Assembly (NCBI GenBank): GCA_030063045.1 | Contig: JAQSEB010000011.1 | Span: 868,001-932,000 of the forward strand | Direction of reading: 5' to 3' | Length of the DNA stretch: 64,000 bases | Source: Pratylenchus scribneri | Lineage: Eukaryota > Nematoda > Chromadorea > Rhabditida > Pratylenchidae | Shown: piece after piece, positions 12,538 through 26,836 of the stretch | Layout of the letters: each line of letters starts with the position of its first letter | Numbering within the stretch: the first letter of the stretch is position 1 | Notes under the pieces: model-generated | Database searches by the model: none | What the model was told of the DNA's origin: nothing | The model's input: the letters and a program-made list of their open reading frames with translations, nothing else | Translations under genes and position numbers: made by a program

Positions 12538-13928
12538 TTATTCTTCTTCGTCCGCATCGGAAGCATCCGCCGATTGGTCCATTCCCTCATCAGCACCTTC
12601 GGAGCCATCATCCTCTTCTTCTTCATCATCTCCGTAAAATTCATCCTCATCCGCTGCCTCACCGGTGTAGAACAAAACGGCGCGTGGAATGACCTAAAAA
12701 ATAAACATAAATTTTGGTTCACACATTAAATATAGAAAACCTGATCCCGAATAATTTGTCCAATTTCGAAGTCTTCCTGCACCTTTTCCAGAGCACTGTC
12801 ATCTTCCTGTTGATATCGAAATTAATAATAATTTTTACGAATTTTAAAACCAACCTCGTCTTCTTGAAGCACTTTTGGCCCAAATTCGAAGAAATTGAAG
12901 AAACTTTCGTTGGTAACCTATAAATTAAATCTTAACTATTTTATAATTATTTATTTAAACCGTTTTGGTGACGAATTTGCCGGCTTGCGGTCCTCTTTTC
13001 TGCTTCTTTTTCACCGTCTTTTGGGTCACATTTTTGCCCTCATTCCAATCAATGCCGCAACCTTGTGACTTCACCACTGTTGGTCCATCATATTCGAATC
13101 TAAAAACCAACCAAAATAAAAATTCGAAATCAGTGCTCCTACGGTTCATCTTTGTCCAAGTCAATGTTGAGTTCATAGTACTTGGTCAGCAGCTCATTGG
13201 AAAAGTATGGATTTTCGGCGAAGTAGAAATTGAGAGTAAAGCCAGGCGGATTGGAATGAACTTCGCTGGTGATGTCGGTCAAATATTTGAGGATGGGCTC
13301 ATCATGTTCCTGCACAAATTTATTATATATTTTAAATGAAATAACTAAGAAAACCTTGATGGTATCGCTAATCTGTGCAACGCAATTTAATACGTTGAAC
13401 CAAAATCCGGGAATGCCCTTTGATTGTTCGCCTCCTTCCACTGGCGCGTCTTGTTCGATTTTCTTAAAAATAATTAATTCAGTCTCATCTGTTTATTATT
13501 AAATAACCTCCAATTCGGCTGCTGGCACTCCATGCAACAATGGTAAGTCGGCTTCTTCATCGGTTGGTTCATGGTCCCCCAACACAACTTGGCGACGTTT
13601 TGCGCTTACAGATTCGAAGAGCGGTTGATATTTCTTAAGAAATATTTGTAAATAATTTCAAAATATAAAAAAACCTTCTCGAGTTCATGAACTTCTTTGT
13701 AAAATTGCGCTTCCACCTCCAGACTTTCCAATTGGATTTTCTTGAGTGCGCGAACACGACGAAGAATTGGACGAGAGAGCTTAAAAAATGAATTAGTGAT
13801 TGAAGAAATCTTTAATCATTTATTACCTCAAGAATGTGCGGAGGAACCCCAGTTTCTCCGTGATCAACTTCATTGTAACCGGATGCTTTGAGCAGTTCTG
13901 ACAAATTATGGTTTTGTTGAGATGCCAT
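12538..13928 (-). CDS. nap-1: nucleosome assembly protein 1 (NAP1-type histone chaperone)
   Basis: Complete nine-exon gene: 13928-13827, 13779-13675, 13633-13508, 13462-13355, 13309-13143, 13099-12961, 12917-12855, 12806-12741, 12693-12538, giving 343 residues. NAP1 proteins bind histones H2A-H2B (and H3-H4), shuttle them to the nucleus and help assemble nucleosomes. The long dimerisation helix is around residues 40-75. The NAP-domain core includes IPGFWFNVL, EHDEPILKYL and FYFAENPYFSNELLTKYY, then GCGIDWNEGKNVTQKT and SFFNFFEFGP, all typical of NAP1 rather than the shorter SET/TAF-I type. The C-terminus (about the last 35 residues) is almost wholly Asp/Glu, as in eukaryotic NAP1. The KKKQKRGPQ stretch resembles the basic loop/NLS of the family. 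No CaaX box is present. Gene symbol follows the C. elegans name. Confidence 0.95.
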
Positions 13929-14562
13929 TGTTTTGTTGTTTAAGTCAAATTTTCAAATTAAAATATTTAAATATGTCAAATATTTTGTCTAAAAATTAAA
14001 TTTTTGATGGAATTATTTTTGATTGTGATTTTATGGAAGAATGGGCAAATTAAGTAATGTGAATGAAATGAAAAATGGAAAGGCAAGGAAGTGGAAAAGG
14101 AATGTTTCAAAATAAATAATCTCCAATCCAATAAAATTGCCCATCTCTTTATTTTTTCTACTTATTTATAGACTAGACTAGACTAGACTAGAATTCTCAG
14201 TGCCCTGTCCCATTCCCATAGTAATATCGATAATTTAAAAATGATTGCATCTTCAATCGTCCTTTTTTGTCATCAAATTGACCTCTGTCTATTACATTTA
14301 TTAATCTCTCTCTAATTGATAATGTAATTGTTTTCTTTCAAACTTAATACTTCAGTGATGAAGTGAAGTGAGTGGTAATGGTAAATTGAGATGCAGTTTG
14401 AAGATTCGAAAAATGGAAATGGAATTTACACATACATGTTTCGTTTGATAGTTTGTGGTTTAACGTTTTGAGTTTTTCCTTTTTCGATTGTTTGTTGTTT
14501 CGTTCATCAAATTTCAAATCACGTTTATGTTAAAATTTTTTTAGTGAAAATAACAATTTTAG
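13929..14562. other. divergent intergenic segment between NAP1 and the IMP2-like gene
   Basis: Contains the presumed NAP1 promoter and the upstream part of the IMP2-like gene. A short (GACTA)n microsatellite lies at about 14171-14191. I searched it for an exon carrying the Ser-Met motif of S26 peptidases and found none. Confidence 0.4.
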
Positions 14563-15107
14563 CCAACACTTAATCCCGGGGAAGTTGTTTGGATTTCAAA
14601 ATTAGCCAAGCCTAAAGAAGAGGACGGCAAAATTGTTTGGGTTTCAAAACGAGCCAAGAAGTTTAGAGGGAACATCTTCATGTTCAGGTAATTAAAATTA
14701 TTCATATTATCTTAATAAAATTTTTAAGTCCCCCAACGGATCCATCAAGAAATGACATCAAACGTATTTATTTTTTACAATTGCCTGCAAAAGAATTTTC
14801 AAACTTATTTAGGCATTGCTGGAGTTCCCGGGGATTTTCTCTCATGCCCAAATCATGGACCACAACATGCAATTCCCAGTCATTATTTTTGGATGCTTTC
14901 CGACAATCGCACAATCCCAACAGTGAGCAAAAATTTTTATATTTATTTTAAAATAATTCTTTAGGTCGATAGTGATCAATATGGATGGGTAAAGTTATTC
15001 AAAATGATACAATAAATTTATTTATTTTAATTCAGGTTCATCAAAGTCTACTCAAGGGAAAAGCAACTTTTGTGATTTGGCCTCCATCAAAATGGTCCAA
15101 ATTATGA
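14563..15107 (+). CDS. mitochondrial inner membrane peptidase subunit 2-like (S26), 5' part missing
   Basis: Exons 14563-14687, 14729-14763, 14813-14922, 14965-14988 and 15036-15107 rejoin in phase. They encode PTLNPGE, then SPPTDPSRNDIKRIAGVPGD, then HYFWMLSDN, DSDQYGW and KATFVIWPPSKW before the stop. This order matches the IMP2/IMMP2L family of signal peptidases, which trim inner-membrane proteins of mitochondria: the K of the IKR segment is the catalytic-base lysine, the GD after it and the S/GDN box are conserved, and WPPSKW/RW is a family hallmark. PTLNPG is what follows the GxSM nucleophile motif, but no exon supplying that motif or the membrane anchor is visible upstream. The last two exon joins use a 24-nt microexon. 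It is either a gene with a distant or unusual first exon, or a decaying copy. Confidence 0.75.
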
Positions 15108-16730
15108 TGAAATTACTAAGAAGAAATTAGAAAATTCAATTCTTTTAAATGTATCAAACACAAAAATCACCGTTATTGCTGGAAGAATCCATGCAATTTT
15201 GATTGATGCCTTTGGGGCATTCAGCCTTCAAATTGTGAAAATCAAATTGATCATCAAAAGGGAAATCTTTTTTGATGTTTTCTAATGAATTTGCCCTTGG
15301 GCAAAATTATTTCAAATACAGTAGGATTCCTCTTTGATGACTGATTTATTCTTCTCTTTTAAGGGCCAATCATTTATCGAATCGAATCCAACGATGAAAT
15401 GATGAATTTGTTCGAAAATGGCCTTAATTCCATATATTTTTCTAACTCCATAGTCCATATAAGCTGGCTTTATCCATTGCCATTTTCTTTTTATTTTCCT
15501 CATTTTTGTTGGCAATTTTTTGTTCTCAAAAATCATTTAATTGCCAAAAGAGAGAAATCACCAACAGCAGTTGAGAATGGAAGCCTCATTTGCCGATGCC
15601 ATAAAAGGCATGGATGTTGTTTTTGTTTGGCGATGATGAGAATGAACAAAATTGGAAGATGGAATGAAGCCTTAAAAAAGATACACCCTTTTTGATTAAT
15701 TTATTTCAATCTTTTTAAAATTTTACAACAAAGAAATGGTTTGAAACAAATTTGCACTTTTGCCATTTTTACAAAGTACTTTGAAGAAAATGGACACCAA
15801 CAAATCAGAAAAGCACAAAAAATGATTCCATTCCAATTGAACCCAAACATACAAAGTGAATATGCGCAAAAACTGTTGCCAATTGCCAGCCACTCCAATG
15901 CACTCATAGATCCATCCTATATTATCCCTTCTTTCAATGTTCCAATTTTCGTTTGAATGGATTGCTAAAATAAACATTTCCATTTCCTCCATTCGATCAA
16001 GCTGAATAAAAAACACAAAAAAGAATTGGCGAGGGGATCATCTGTGATTAAAGTCCTCCTTTGTCTTTTCAACAATTCACGAAGGAAAGGCCAATTCAAA
16101 AAAAAAATGGTCCGGCGAATCTTTTATAATTCATTCTATTTCCAATTGGACACCACCCCAGGGCAGTCATCCATCATTCGATCTTTGCGCAAAATGTGAA
16201 TAGACTTTATTTCAATTAAAATGTTTCTTTTGAAAAGTGGAACCCCTAATTTAAATAAATTCTTTTATTTCACATTCTAGAAGTCTACAATTTTATTCAA
16301 TATAATTTAAAACTTCCTTATCATGTTTATATTTTCCTCAATGATAATTCAAATTGCACGCAATCCATCTGATTTATTGCCTCCAGTCAATTTGTTTTTT
16401 ATTAATAAAATTGAAATGTACTTCGAATGGGCGGCTGTTGAAAGAAAAACTAAATATTCAGGGTTGCTAAATGCGCCATTTCCTCTTTTCCCATTCATTG
16501 TTCCTTATTAATACATAAAAAAGCGAATATTATTATCCATTGGCGCAATTCTCGAAGGAATAATAATAATATTCCCGACCGAATATTGCAACAATTCCTC
16601 AATATTTCCCCGATTTTTTTTCTCAATTTTCCATAATTTATTAAGAATTTTTAACTTTTGATTTTTATGTTTTATTCATCCGTAATTGGCTTCCCATTTG
16701 CCCGCATCCCTTCAAAAATGTTTCAAATTT

Positions 16731-16750
16731 CCCCCCCCCCCCCCCCCCCC
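16731..16750 (-). repeat. 20-C homopolymer
   Basis: Uninterrupted run of 20 C, i.e. G20 on the minus strand, in gene-poor sequence. Confidence 0.98.
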
Positions 16751-19700
16751 TTCCCTCATTTGCATAAAATGGAATTAACAAAAAATATATAATTTTTTCA
16801 TTTCCCTCCGGCTAATCCCCCAATGCCCAATTATTATGCCATTTCCAAATTTTTCACTTTTATTCTTTGGACTATTGTCGCTGTCTGGCAAAATTGCCTT
16901 ACAAATTGAATATAAAATAATATTCTCCCCAAAATGTGCCTGCCATTCACATTTTTTGGCACAATTTTCACCTATAACTTTATTACACAATCCAAAACAT
17001 CTTAAATGAATTGAAGCGCCAAAATGCACAAATAATGTTCATTAAATTGGCAAATTTATCCATCCATTGGATTTGTTTTGGTATTTTTGGGCCATTATTT
17101 CCCGGCATATCTCGGCCTAATGGATCCGGAAAATGGATGGGAAAATGTGTTGAATTGGGTCTGAAATGGAAGAATAAATAACATTTTGTAAAATTGCAAT
17201 ATTCTCGATGGGATATTCAAAGCACATCCATCCATTCTTTCCTTGCCTTTTTTGCACATTGGCTTAATTTAGCCTTTTCATGTATTCAAATTTGGAAGAG
17301 GGAATTGGATGTTATTTTTATTTAGAATATTGCAAAAAATAAACAAATTCTCCATTGAACCAATTAAAATATTTTTGTCATAATTTTATGGCCAAATAAA
17401 TGCCAAGTTTGATGAAAATAATCCCGAAATTAAGGGCATAATCTCCTCATTAAATTTCAATAGAGGATTCTTCTACAAAATTTTGCTATTCCATTTGATA
17501 TCATCCACAATCCTCATTCATTCAAATCCATCTAAAATCCATTTTATGGCCATTGTTCAAAATTTTCCCTCAAATATACCACCCCTTCCATTTCCGTAGC
17601 ATTTCCCATTGAAATTGCTGTAAAACCATCCAAAATACATTTTTAGGTCTGTTTTTGAAAAGGCCAACTGTGAATTCAATGGGAAAAGAGAATGGATGCT
17701 TTTTGGGATTTTTGGCCCAAACCAAAAATGGTTGAGAGGGTGGCATTCAAAAAGGGATGCCATTCTCTCCATTTTCAAACCATTTTCTCCCAAAATGGCC
17801 TCCCTCTCCTCTATGGACAGAAGATGGTCTCAATTTTGTGGTGGGAAAAGACGAATTCCAAATTGAAATGGAATGGAATGGATCGGCCATTCATGATACC
17901 ATTTCCAATGGGCCAATATTATTTTGTGCCTTTGAATGAATTGGGGGAAATGCCCTTTCAGAATTGGAAATATCCCCCCAAATAAATTATGCCAAATATT
18001 TCAAGTTAAATGAATTTTTGGATTTTGGCCACAATAAAATCTTTTTGTACCGAAAATTGTTCACCTCCGCCCCCAACATCCGTAACACATATTTTCCATC
18101 CTCCTCAATTTTGGACATAATTGAGCGGCCACAAAACAGAAACAAAAAACCAAAATCGAAAAATATTTCCCAACATTTTCTAGAAAAGTATTTCATTTGA
18201 AATTCTAACCAAAACTTGCGCCTTCGATGCTTTTTAATGGGGCATAGAAAGGGGCAGAATTGAAAATTGAATTGCTGAAAGCAAAAGTAGAAAAAGGAAT
18301 GAAAAATGTAAATGGATGGATGGTCGGTTTCGGAATTGAATTTTCCCTAACAATGTTAATTTTACGCCTTTTTCCTTCAACTTTTTGTTATCCCCTAAAT
18401 TGTTTGACATTTTCAACAATTCATTTATTTTCAACTCCCAAAAATCACTTCTCAATTTTCTCTGGCAAAAAAAAAACATTGAAGCAAAGATTGTGGCAAT
18501 TCTCAAAACAATTTCCTCTTTTGCCATTCACCAAAAATGGAATTTAAGCCATTCGGAACAATTAAATTAGGGAGGGGAACGGACGAAATCATGGTCAATG
18601 ATGAAAAAAGCAACAAAAATGTCTCAAAAATGGTTGGCTGGGAATATGAAGAATTCAAAATGGGAAAAATGCCCAATTTTATGCATCAGAGCAAAGAACG
18701 AATTAGAATTTCCCATCCATTTTATTCAATTTTTTGTGTTTTAATCAAAAATAATTCAAATTGGATTTATGTTGCAATTTTGGACCATTTTCTTGGATAA
18801 TTTTCCCATTTTGCATAATTCAATAATATCCATTTAAAAAATTAAAAATGCACAATTTGACCACCTCTGCTGCTGCTGACTAGACGACGCAAACATATAA
18901 TCCGCAAAAAGGGTTTCACCCCCATTTTAAAACCCGTTAAAATATATTCCATTTTACGTATTTCTTTGAAATCATATATGCGATTTTTTCTCCAATATAT
19001 TATGCAACTCTTTTCCCTTTATAAATCATCCAAATTTGGCCATAAATTGGCTCCAATCATTCATATCCCTTCTATTCCCTTAAATCCATGTTCCTTGTTC
19101 TTTTCCATTTCCGCCTTTCAATTCAGTTTGGTTTGGATTTTCAAAAAATTTATTCTTTGAGTTTTGGCCAATTTTACTTTTTTTTCGACAAAATTTCCTC
19201 CCCCACTAATTTTGTAACATTTTTTCCTCCAATTTTATTTACACAGTAATCCATCTTATTTCCTCCAAATTCCACCCTCGCCCATCCATCCATTTCCATG
19301 TCCATTTATTCATTTCAGTAATTCCAACTCAAATGTCAACTGTGGTGGAGTGCATAAAACATGGAAAAAAGATGCGCATCGAGACATTTTGGCCATCCAT
19401 CCAAAATTTCCCATTCCATCCATTTTAGTTGAATATATTAGGGGGAATCCATCCATGGCCAATCCAATGGAAGGTGGATTTAAATTAGAATGAAAGGGAT
19501 GGAAGGAATGAATTTAAATCAGAGAGGAAATGAAGGGGGAATTTGTGCCCGCAGGGCGGATCATTTTGCATTAATGGAATTAATGGATTTGTACGGCACA
19601 AAAAAGGAAATTTAAGACAAAGGATGGATTCAAATATTTTTATACATTTTCAAAAAAACTATAGGCATTTCCCACTGGTCTTTTTATTTTAAATTAAATT

Positions 19701-22700
19701 AAATCAATTTCATTTTATCCTATCCCTTAAATTTTCTAAATTAATATTATCGCATATATAATGTTCATTATTATTTTTTTTATGGTATTTCTTCTGCAAC
19801 TGTTCAATCGAGGACTTGGCAAAAATATTCCCATAACATTTTATTCCCCACCAAAAAGTGAATAAGTCTATAATTTTCCCAAATCCGGGTACAATTTTAT
19901 TATTTTAATTTATGCCAATTTTCCATATTTTAATACAATCAAAATATTCATTTTTATTTATTTTCTCCTTAAAAAGTTCAAAAATCATTTTTTTAAAATA
20001 CTTTTGTTTTTTAACTTTTCAAAAATTCAAGAAGGTGTTTCACTTTTTCTATTTCTTCCATTTTTAACCAACAAACTCAAAAAAGATTATTGAATTTCCT
20101 TATTGCCATTGACCATTTGCCACACCCAAATATTTCATAATAATGCCCAAAATGGCTCCAATTATCCAATTAAAATCAAACATCTTTAAAATTTTAATGG
20201 ATTAATGCTCTTTTTCTATTAAAATGGCATTTATGAGGTAAAATGCTAATTTTGTGAATATTCTTTATAATGGTAGTCCACTTTATTTATTGAATTATTC
20301 CCCAAATTCATTTTCCTTTGCAAAAATGAAGGTGTGACCAAAAAGGGAAATAGAAATGAATATTTTTATGCAAATTTTCACCCAAAAATGAATTTATTTA
20401 AGGCAAAATTCACACAAGTCCGCCCACTTTTCCCATAGGATAAATAATTTTTACAAAAAATTGGTTGCATTTCAATCCAATAAGCAAATCACCTTTAACT
20501 TTTAAATCAGAATTGGTCCCAATCCTAAATCAAAATTACCTAATTAAATCATTGTCCCTTGATGCCATTCCAACATCCATTCATTCCTTCATTTGGCTTC
20601 CAGTTTAAACATTCCCCTCCATCCAACCATCCAAATTCATTTTTGTTGCACTTTCTCCATTCCGTATTCATATTCATTCACAATATTACCAATTCCACCC
20701 CCAAAAAGTGGTCATTCATTTCAATGAGTTGGATTTTATCCCCCAAAATTCGCAATACCTTCTCAAGGAATAATCCCATCCATTCATCCATATATCCTCT
20801 TCACTAAACCAAAATCCCCACCTCCTCCCACATTGGCATTTTTGTGAGAATGTGCCACCATTGTTCTCCATTTGTGATGCTCATCTTCCAATGTCACAAG
20901 TCCATTATTCATGCATATTCCCTCCACTCCACACCTTTTCCCTACTTCTTTTTGGCTCATTCCGCTTGGCCACTTTTCCCCATGGCAGTTTCAACCTCCA
21001 TTCGACCATTTTTCCCCCCTTTTTGTATTGTTTCCATTTTATTTGCTTTTCAATTTATTTTCCGCCCCAAAAATTACTGGCATAACCCCTTCCCCACTTT
21101 GGGGTGCCCAAATCCAAGTAAGAAACACTTTTTTTGTGGGCTAAATTAGCATTTTCATTTTCCTCAGTCCATCGATTTTCCTCTGGCCAATAACCCATTT
21201 TTGGGCCAACTTTCTTTAAATCCTAAACCAAATTCCTTCCTTCCTTTTCCCCACTGCCAAATTGTTCTTTAGTCCCCAATCAATGTTTTAGAATGGAATA
21301 TTCAATTGTTTCCATTTGCGCAATTTTATGTGAATTTTCCCAGTGCCAAAAATGAAAATGACCATTGGCCTATTTTGAATTCAATTCACTTTTGTGCCAA
21401 TTGATTCCTCCTCCAACTTTATATCCAATATTCCCACCCAAAATTGCAAACATTTTCATCTCAAATTTCCCTCCAAAAATTGGACATTTGTGCAGATTAA
21501 ACCAACACAATGTCCAAATTTTAATAATCAATTTTGTTCTATTTTTGTGGCCGAAGGAGTGCCTTTGAATTAATCCAATAAATTTTTCCTTGGCCCAATC
21601 TTCTTTCCACCATTTTTCATTCCTCATCAATAATTTATTATTATTTTTGTGCTTTGGATGGGCCAAAATTGTCGTTTGTTCCGTCCAATTCCAAAATTGG
21701 CGTCATTCTCCGCATTTCCGCACAAAATTGCACGGATGAATGGAATGAATGGCTTCCAATATCCAATTTGATCCATCTTCCTTTCATTCACATTTTGTTC
21801 CCCAAAATTGGATGGCAATTGGAACAAATTTTTCTTTATAAATATTAATTCTCAATTTTCCAATTCCCTCACTCAATGTTGTTTTTCTTAATTTTGACCG
21901 GAAAAAACAATCTGCCCATTTAAAATTCGCACAATTGTCAATAATAAATGACAATAAAAATGCCATTTTAGGGCCAAATTCCCCGAACAAATCATTTCTT
22001 TACCTTTGCCAAAATTACATATTTCCTCTTCATTTTTACTCATTTTCTATGTAATCCATTGTTTGGGGATTATTTGGTTTTATTTCTTAGTCTGACTTTT
22101 CGAAAAAAGTTATTTGAATATTAAAATAATAAAAAAAAGAGCTGGATCAATTTATATGGGAAAATGAAATGTAGAAAATAGAATATTTTGGAGTCCAATT
22201 TTTATGAGAATTTGTTACTAAAATTGAAACAAATATAAATGAGCTAAAACATCCTAAAAAGAGAAGCAAATTAGTCTGGTTCAAAAATTCAATTCACAAT
22301 TTTTAGGTCATGTCAATTTACGCAAAATATGGCCAAAATCCTTAATTCCCTCTTTCCAAAATTTGAAGTCCATCAATTCAATTCATTTCCCGTGCATTAA
22401 TTCCTTTTTAAATTTTTCATCCAAAAATGTTCATTCATTTTTTTATTTCCTTCTTCCAATTTTTAATCCCCTCCTCCACTCCACTTTCGCCTCTGGCCAT
22501 TTGACCTTCCAAAAATGGTCAAATTTGGCCAAATTATTGGAAAAGGACCAAAAATTTCCACATGAATTGAAGAAAAGAGGAAAATGTTGCAATAACCAAA
22601 AGGGCAACCAATTCCCACATCCTCCTTCTTCAACTAAATTTTATGAAAATTTAAACAAACCAAAAGAGAGGAATGAAGTCCCCCACATGTTTTCCTGGCA

Positions 22701-24014
22701 ATCCCCCAATTCCCTCGCATAATTAATTAACAAAGAAGAGCTTATTCCCCTAAATAAAGTGCACAATTCGTTTGGCCAACATCCCATTATATATCCCTTC
22801 ATCATTGTACCTAAACCAAATCCAATCACTGCCAAATTGTCCCACCCAAAAATTTTGAGGAATTTCAATTTTTAATTCGAAGAAATGATTTTTTCCCGCC
22901 GAAGATGTCCTCCTCCCTTTATACCAAGAATAGGAAATATGCCCTCAACCCATGATGAATTATTAAAAGCCCAAGAGGGCATGTGGGTATTTTGTTGCGT
23001 TTCCAAATTGCCATCCTCTCTAATTTCCTTTCATTTTGCACCCAATAATTTACATTTTTTTGTGCCACCTGAGACCCCCCTCCCCCGACTAATTCCCTTT
23101 AATTTACGCAAAAACATAAAAATGGCCGCCCTTTTGTCGCATTTTGTTTGAAAATTGAAAGGAAAAGCTGCCAATTTTGTGGGATTGAAGGGGAAAATGG
23201 CAACCAAACATTTTATTCCAATGAAAATGACAGCAACAAATTAGGAGGATTGGATAGGAAATGAATGGAATTGAGCGAAGAATCCATTGGAATTAGTAGG
23301 GAAAGGGGATTTTTGTTGCCATTCCATTTTAGAATTTAAATCCGTCATATTCACCGCAATTAATAAAAGAATAAAATTCGTACATTCGGTTCGGACTTCG
23401 GATAAAGTTCATAAATTAAGTTTTATCCAGTCAAACTTTTTACGCATTCATTCCCCAAAATCCTCTTTAAATTTTCCTTCCATTTTAAAAATGTTCCAAA
23501 TTGAGGCATTCTAGCTTAAAATGGAAGGAAGCAAATTAATTCCATGAAAATTGATTAAAAAAATACGGAAACTTTTTGCAACTCAAAATACAGTCAATGT
23601 CAATGACATCCATCCCATCCAATGGTGTCAAATTTAAAAATGCACAGCTAAAATAACATTAATTAATATTCAATATTCTTTTCCATTTCACCAATTTCCA
23701 TTATTAAATCAAATTAATTTAATACCAAAATATTTTATTATTTCTCCCACCATTTTCTTCCTTCCCTCTATTTCCTGTGCCACATTTTTGGCACAATAAT
23801 TCGATAAATAATAATTTTTTTGGGTTGCCATTTGCTTTGGCCTTTCCTCTCCACCCTTTCGAATGTTTCTCAAATTTCGCCGACACTCAAAAATTGTCCG
23901 GCAGCCATATTTTTTTGTTGGCTTTTGGCCCATGTCCCAATTTCTGCCCATTTTTGGGTCCATCCATAATTTGTCCCCTTCAATTTGATTAATTTCCAAA
24001 GCACACCTTCATCA

Positions 24015-24027
24015 CCCCCCCCCCCCC
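24015..24027 (-). repeat. 13-C homopolymer
   Basis: Run of 13 C, G13 on the minus strand, in gene-poor sequence. Confidence 0.98.
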
Positions 24028-26384
24028 TCCATTTTGCCAACAAAAATGGCAACAACTTTTCCCCATTTTTTCCATTTAATGTAAATTAAATTGTCCCCAA
24101 CAAGAAAGAGAGGGAATCACATTTGCTTGGGGGAATATTCAAAAAGAAATTATTCCACCAATCGACGTCAATAAAAAATGAATTTGGATTGGATTGGTTA
24201 TGCAAATCCATTCATTGCCATTCTTTTTCCTTTTGTTTCGGTTTGATCAGAGATGATCAATATTATTTGAAATTAAATGCGATTAGTTCCATTCAATTCG
24301 AGTCAATCCCATTGTTACTCCATCCAATAATCTCCATTTTAAAAGAATGTCTGTGAAAAAAAGGATGAAGCCCCAAAATTGAATTGAATGGAAGGGCAAA
24401 ATACCAGGAAGAAAGGAATGCCGAGGCGGACTATTAATTAGCTAGAATAGAAGTACAGAGGAATGATGCCCTTTTGTGAATATTCATAAAAGAAATGTTT
24501 TAGGTAGATTCAATGAAATAATGCAAATTCATCGGTCCCCTCCATCCAAATTCATCGTTTTTTTGTCCTTTTTTTCCATCAAAAATGCCATTAAATTGTC
24601 TGTCCTTTTTACAAGCATTTTTTTAAACTTTTGGCAAATTTTAATGAGATAAAAACACAACAATCACAATTAATTCATTCATCCGTCATCATTGGATAAT
24701 ATTCAGGGGAAAAGGGCAGACACAGCAGAAGCAGATGCATTTTCACAAATTGGCCAAAAGGGAATTGGCTCATTTTGCAGTAGCAGAAAATAATCACGCC
24801 ATATTCCCCCAACACCCATTTGCGCACTTTTCCCTCCTCCACCGTGGGTGGCAAACAATTCATCCATTCAATTATTTCATTTTCATCCTAGTTTGGGCCA
24901 AAATAATTGGCCTCTCCTGGGATTTTTCGCCCCCTTCCATTTATCCAAATGAATTTTTTTCCATAAATTTTTAGCCCAACTTGGCCATAATTTCCTTTTT
25001 CTTCTCATTTTATGTCCGAATATTTCTATATTTCTTTTCATGCCCACAAATTGTTTCCAGTGAATCCCCCCAATTCCACTATGATTGCTTTCATCATTCG
25101 TATAGTCACGGAATCATCCCATCCCCCCATTCAATTATTTTGTCGTGTGCCTTCTTCTTCGTCCTTTCCCCAAGAATTGCCATTTCGCGCATCCCTTCTC
25201 CCTTTATTTCATTTATTAATCCATCATTGCCCTTTCAAAATTGGCACCAATATTCATTTCGGCATTCTACCCCACCAAAAGAATGCCAATTTGCCTTTCC
25301 CTCTCTACTTTTAATCCGTTTAATATTATTCTTTATTCTTTGATTTCCTTCAAATTGTTGCCGTCAATGGATGAAGGGAATAAATTTGATTGTAGTTTAT
25401 TGTGCCAAAACATTCTAAATTTGTTCATTTCCCATTCAAATCCAGCAGTCTTTGTCCCTTTAATCGGCTAAAAATGATGGCATGGCCACCAATTGAGAAT
25501 AAATCCAACATTGGGATTTAACCAACCCTTTCCAGCCAACATAAAATATATTCTTTTTAGTCAGTCCATCTGTCATTTGGCCCCAATAAAAATATTTTTT
25601 ATTTCCCATTGAAGGCCGATAAAAGGAGAAATTTGAGAGGAGGATCATCATCATTTTGCCCTCCGGGAATAATAAAAAAATAGGTTGAAAAAGGATGTTT
25701 TGGCCAAGGAAAAAAAGGCTTTTTTGCATTCTATGAGCAGGGCATATGTTCATCCCAAAACCCTATAATTTCCCCATTCCTCCTTTTTGTTGTTTTTTTG
25801 GCCATAAATTTGTCATCTTCTTGGCCAAAAATCTATGTCAATTTGGCCCAAAAATATGATGGATTCAAATTTGGCCCTCAATTAACCTTTTTTATCCCAG
25901 GGAAAACCCAAAGCAAAAGCATCATTTTTGTTCTCCAATAGAGTAGGAGAGAGTCGGGTACCCGAACCGGAACCGAACCGAACCGAGGCCATTTTTGGGC
26001 CAAGAACCGGAACCGGAACCGAGGTCTTGGAACCGAGCGGAACCGGGAAACGAGGGTCGGAACCGACGGTTCCACGGTTCTGCCATTCACCCCGAAGGGG
26101 AAATTTTTGGTAAAATTTTACATTATGGAGCAATTGTTGGCTAAAAATTTTCCCCTATTGGGCCATTTTTGAGCAAAATTTTCCCAAATCGGGCCATTTT
26201 TATCTTAAAATTTTCCCTAACAGGGCCATTTTTGGTCTATTTCTTCCCTACTTGGCAATTTTTGAACAGAAATTTTTTTGAACGGACATTTTTTAGTTAA
26301 AATTCTTATTCTTACATGTAATGCAACTTTTTAATCTAATTTTTCCCCTATCGGGCCATTTTTGGGTAAAAATTTTCCGCAGAA

Positions 26385-26470
26385 AATTTTTGCATATTCG
26401 TACTCAGCTCGACGAGAGGAGTCAAAAAAATTTTTGCATATTCGTACTCAGCTCGACGAGAGGAGTCAAA
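26385..26470. repeat. tandem duplication inside the transposon
   Basis: A unit of about 43 bp containing TTTTTGCATATTCGTACTCA followed by GCTCGACGAGAGGAGTCAAA occurs twice head to tail. Confidence 0.9.
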
Positions 26471-26836
26471 TGGTATATCACACATATTCCTAGCTTCCAG
26501 ACCACACACTATAGAACAATCATATTTGTGCTTGGCCTAAAAATTTAATTAAAATTTATGTTTAGTTATTTAATGATATTGCTTTTATTTAAATTTAGAA
26601 TTGCTTTTATTTAAATTTAGATTATTAGAGTTATTCTCAAAAAACCATTCAAATTTCCATTAATCCCTAATTAAAATCATTCTATTTATATTTATAACTT
26701 CAATTTTGAACCAATTTAAATAAAATCACTATTATTGTACAGCCTAAAGTCTGCTCTTTAATTTGGTACCAGGATCATAAAAATCCGTTCAGTCCTCGAT
26801 GAGTTATAAGTGTTTGTGTCAAGTTGTGTCATACCG

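Larger units (their letters stand above)
15108..25938. other. 10.8 kb gene-poor region
   Basis: No exon chain with conserved sequence was found on either strand. Open frames here are under about 120 codons, rich in Phe/Ser/Pro, and have no paired splice sites. The region holds a 20-C tract at 16731-16750 and a 13-C tract at 24015-24027. Non-coding RNA genes cannot be excluded. Confidence 0.5.

Noticed and set aside
14764..14812. Continuous 70-codon frame across this segment of the IMP2-like gene
   Set aside because: A 49-bp intron here restores IKRIAGVPGD, the conserved catalytic-lysine block, which the uninterrupted frame destroys.
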